From Alphaproteobacteria bacterium (GTDB taxonomy: Bacteria > Pseudomonadota > Alphaproteobacteria > JAGOMX01), in assembly GCA_016742295.1 (NCBI GenBank), contig JACVCA010000043.1, positions 1 to 8,355 of the forward strand: DNA of 8,355 nt, written 5' to 3'. The notes beneath the pieces are model-generated. The model made no database searches. It was given only the letters and a program-made list of their open reading frames with translations, and had not been told where the DNA came from. Positions 6,769-8,355 of the stretch are shown one piece after another. The translations under genes were made by a program, and so were the position numbers. Each line of letters starts with the position of its first letter. The stretch's first letter is position 1.

Positions 6769-7536
6769 ATGAAGTTGATCATTTGTGGAGCCGGTCAAGT
6801 TGGCTTAAGTATTGCCAATTACCTCGAACAATACGGCAATCATATTGTAGTCATTGATCAATCTGTTGAACTTGTGCAGCAAATTAGTGATCGACATGAT
6901 ATACAAGCAATTCAAGGCTTTGCTTCAGACCCAGAGGTACTTGAAAGGGCGGGAGCTGCAAATGCTGATATGTTCATTGCAGTCACTCAATCTGATGAAA
7001 TTAATATGGTTGCTTGTGAAGTTGCCCATGCGCTTTTTGATATACCTACTAAAATTGCTCGGATTCGTAATCAAGCTTATTTAAAGCCCGAATGGGTTCA
7101 TTTGTTTGAAAAAGAAAATATCTGCATTGATTCAATTATTTCACCTGAGATTGAATTAGCCCGCTCAATTCGTCGAAGCTTGTCGGTTCCGGGGGCATTT
7201 AATATTATTCATATGGGCGACAATCTTGTAAAGGTGATCGGTATTAAATGTAAACTGGATACACCGATTGTAAATACTCCTATTAGCCATATCAACAGCC
7301 TATTTCCAGAAATCAATATTCGTATAGTCGCAATTATGAGGGGAAATCATTGTTTTATTCCCCAGGAAAAAGAAGTAATTACGAATGGGGATGATATTTA
7401 TTTCGCTGTGGCAAGTGACCATGTCAATACTGCAATAAAAGCTTTTGGTCATTTTACAAAAGAAAATCGGCGCGTTCTTATTTTAGGGGGAGGTATCGTT
7501 GGCATGACGCTTGCCCAAGAAATTGAGAAACATTAA
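6769..7536 (+). CDS. trkA: TrkA N-terminal fragment (first RCK half)
   Basis: If the TAA at 7534-7536 is real and obeyed, this 255-residue product is made. It holds the complete first RCK_N Rossmann domain (about 1-120, GAGQVG at 7-12) and the first RCK_C domain (about 140-225). It then ends with only the first strand and helix of the second Rossmann fold. Its ribosome site is strong (AAGGAG, 5-base spacing). Single-RCK proteins such as KtrA function elsewhere, so some activity is conceivable, but the dangling half-fold makes a stable product doubtful. Confidence 0.7.
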   Translation: MKLIICGAGQVGLSIANYLEQYGNHIVVIDQSVELVQQISDRHDIQAIQGFASDPEVLERAGAANADMFIAVTQSDEINMVACEVAHALFDIPTKIARIRNQAYLKPEWVHLFEKENICIDSIISPEIELARSIRRSLSVPGAFNIIHMGDNLVKVIGIKCKLDTPIVNTPISHINSLFPEINIRIVAIMRGNHCFIPQEKEVITNGDDIYFAVASDHVNTAIKAFGHFTKENRRVLILGGGIVGMTLAQEIEKH

Positions 7537-7599
7537 GAAAATATAAGTGAACGCATTATAGAAAAGTTTAAAGATCGCGCAGAATTCATCTCTAGAAGT

Positions 7600-8145
7600 T
7601 TGGAGACTTCTCATATTCTTTGCGGGGACGCTCTAGATAGCGAAGTTTTAAATGAAGCAGGTGTCGAATTTACAGAAACAGTGGTTGCTGTCACACAAGA
7701 TGATAACGTAAATACTCTTGCTTCACTTCTAGCAAAGCGTTGCGGAGCGGAACGTGCTTTATCATTAATTAATAATCCTGCGTCAATTCCTTTGGTAACT
7801 TCTCTAGGAGTTGATGCTGTGATTAACCCTAGGGCAGTCACAGTTTCAATTATTTTAAATAAAGTGCGACGTGGTCATATCCTGGGCGTCCATACGGTAC
7901 GTGAAGATTTTGGGGAACTTATTGAAGCTGAAGTCCATGAAAATTCAAGTTTAAGTGGACTTAAAGTCTCAGAGATTGATCGTCCCAATGAAATAAAAGT
8001 AGCAGCAATAATGCGTAAAGATGAGGTTATTATGCCCAACGCTTCAACTATAGTACAGCTTGATGATCGTATAGTCGTAATGGTGTTAAATAGTGCAATT
8101 AAAGATATAGAGCGGCTGTTTTCTGCAAGATTAGATTACTTTTAA
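7600..8145 (+). CDS. trkA: TrkA C-terminal fragment (rest of second RCK half)
   Basis: This is the in-frame continuation of trkA after the internal stop. No ATG occurs between 7537 and the conserved region; TTG 7600 is the first plausible restart (181 residues) and has no good Shine-Dalgarno. The product would contain most of the second Rossmann domain (CGDALDSEVL, VAVTQDDNVNTLASLLAKR) and the last RCK_C domain, ending in IERLFSARLDYF, like the E. coli TrkA end. It lacks the GGGIVG nucleotide-binding loop. Independent translation looks unlikely, so it probably survives as sequence only or as part of a read-through protein. Confidence 0.5.
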   Translation: METSHILCGDALDSEVLNEAGVEFTETVVAVTQDDNVNTLASLLAKRCGAERALSLINNPASIPLVTSLGVDAVINPRAVTVSIILNKVRRGHILGVHTVREDFGELIEAEVHENSSLSGLKVSEIDRPNEIKVAAIMRKDEVIMPNASTIVQLDDRIVVMVLNSAIKDIERLFSARLDYF

Positions 8146-8355
8146 TTTTTATACTCTTTCTTCTTGTACAATCGCTGGGTCTCTTTTTTTATAAATAATT
8201 TTAAATTTAAACATATTATTCTTAATATTAAAAAAAATTCTTATTTAAAAATATTATAAAATTTAACATTAAAAATATTATTTAAATTTTTACCTCATTA
8301 ATTTTTTAAGAGTTAATTTTACTCATGATTTTTTAATTTGGATCTTGCTCTATCT
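8146..8355. other. Extremely AT-rich non-coding tail downstream of trkA
   Basis: I see no gene or clear hairpin terminator in these 210 bases. From 8191 to 8290 the plus strand has four C and no G. A 13-base direct repeat, TTAAAAATATTAT, occurs at 8245-8257 and 8269-8281, 24 bases apart, but in such sequence this carries little weight. The hfq gene that often follows trkA in alphaproteobacteria is not present. Confidence 0.6.

Larger units (their letters stand above)
6769..8145 (+). pseudogene. trkA: trkA, full length but interrupted by an in-frame TAA at codon 256
   Basis: TrkA is the cytosolic NAD(H)-binding RCK subunit that gates the Trk potassium-uptake channel (TrkH/TrkG). The frame from ATG 6769 to TAA 8143-8145 spans 458 codons, the length of E. 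coli TrkA. It reads as TrkA throughout, apart from one TAA at 7534-7536. The first RCK half carries GAGQVG (7-12) and D30, and the second begins at GGGIVG (240-245). The stop falls in the second Rossmann fold, just after AQEIEKH. TrkA-like sequence resumes in the same frame (RIIEKF, then CGDALDSEVLNEAGV), with no indel. A strong AAGGAG at 6758-6763 lies 5 bases before the start. The gene follows ntrX after 18 bases, as usual in alphaproteobacteria. Explanations are a recent nonsense mutation (for example CAA, AAA or GAA to TAA), a base-call error or readthrough. The break inside a fold argues against a functional two-protein split. Confidence 0.85.

Noticed and set aside
7534..7602. Natural split of TrkA into two separate genes
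   Set aside because: The break is inside a Rossmann fold, there is no ATG or ribosome site for the second part, and no indel. A point nonsense mutation or a sequencing error fits better.
8245..8281. 13-base direct repeat as an attachment site or origin repeat
   Set aside because: Repeats of this kind are expected by chance in sequence made almost entirely of A and T; there is no integrase, target duplication or DnaA-box-like motif.

Overview
The window looks like a low-G+C chromosomal segment from an alphaproteobacterium, probably a host-associated or reduced-genome lineage (Holosporales/Rickettsiales-like; the exact group is a guess). The main evidence is the plus-strand series dusB – small Fis-type gene – ntrY – ntrX – trkA. 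Its order matches the conserved alphaproteobacterial block dusB(nifR3)-ntrB-ntrC-ntrY-ntrX-trkA(-hfq). Signs of reduction are AT-rich spacers, a missing ntrB, an ntrC that seems to survive only as its C-terminal DNA-binding domain, and a trkA broken by an in-frame stop.

Layout. Bases 3-233 (+) hold the 3' end of a gene that enters from outside the window and encodes what looks like the last strands of an outer-membrane beta-barrel. It converges, with a 7-base gap, on a thymidine kinase gene (tdk, 241-858, -). Upstream of tdk lies a 270-base spacer that holds the intrinsic terminator (1049-1077, -) of a small RNA-binding protein gene (RRM plus glycine-rich tail, 1129-1491, -). A divergent intergenic region of about 300 bases follows (1492-1795). 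It has promoter-like hexamers in both directions and a perfect 7-bp inverted repeat around a TATAAT on the RRM side.

The plus-strand cluster starts with dusB (tRNA dihydrouridine synthase, 1796-2788). Twelve bases later comes a 98-residue Fis/NtrC-C-terminal-type DNA-binding protein (2801-3097). After 4 more bases comes the membrane histidine kinase ntrY (3102-5297), then its response regulator ntrX (5365-6750). Last is trkA (6769-8145), whose frame is intact over the usual full length except for one TAA at codon 256. The remaining 210 bases are extremely AT-rich and show no gene; the hfq gene expected in this neighbourhood is not there.

How the genes fit together: NtrY and NtrX form a two-component phosphorelay. 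NtrX lacks the GAFTGA loop that sigma-54 activators need, so it probably does not act as a classical enhancer-binding activator. The Fis-like protein in the ntrC position would be a stand-alone DNA binder with no receiver or ATPase domain. The resulting dusB-fis order parallels the dusB-fis operon of E. coli, and the literature has proposed that Fis arose from the NtrC C-terminus. That makes this locus the most interesting part of the window. No phage, insertion sequence, CRISPR array or RNA gene was seen.
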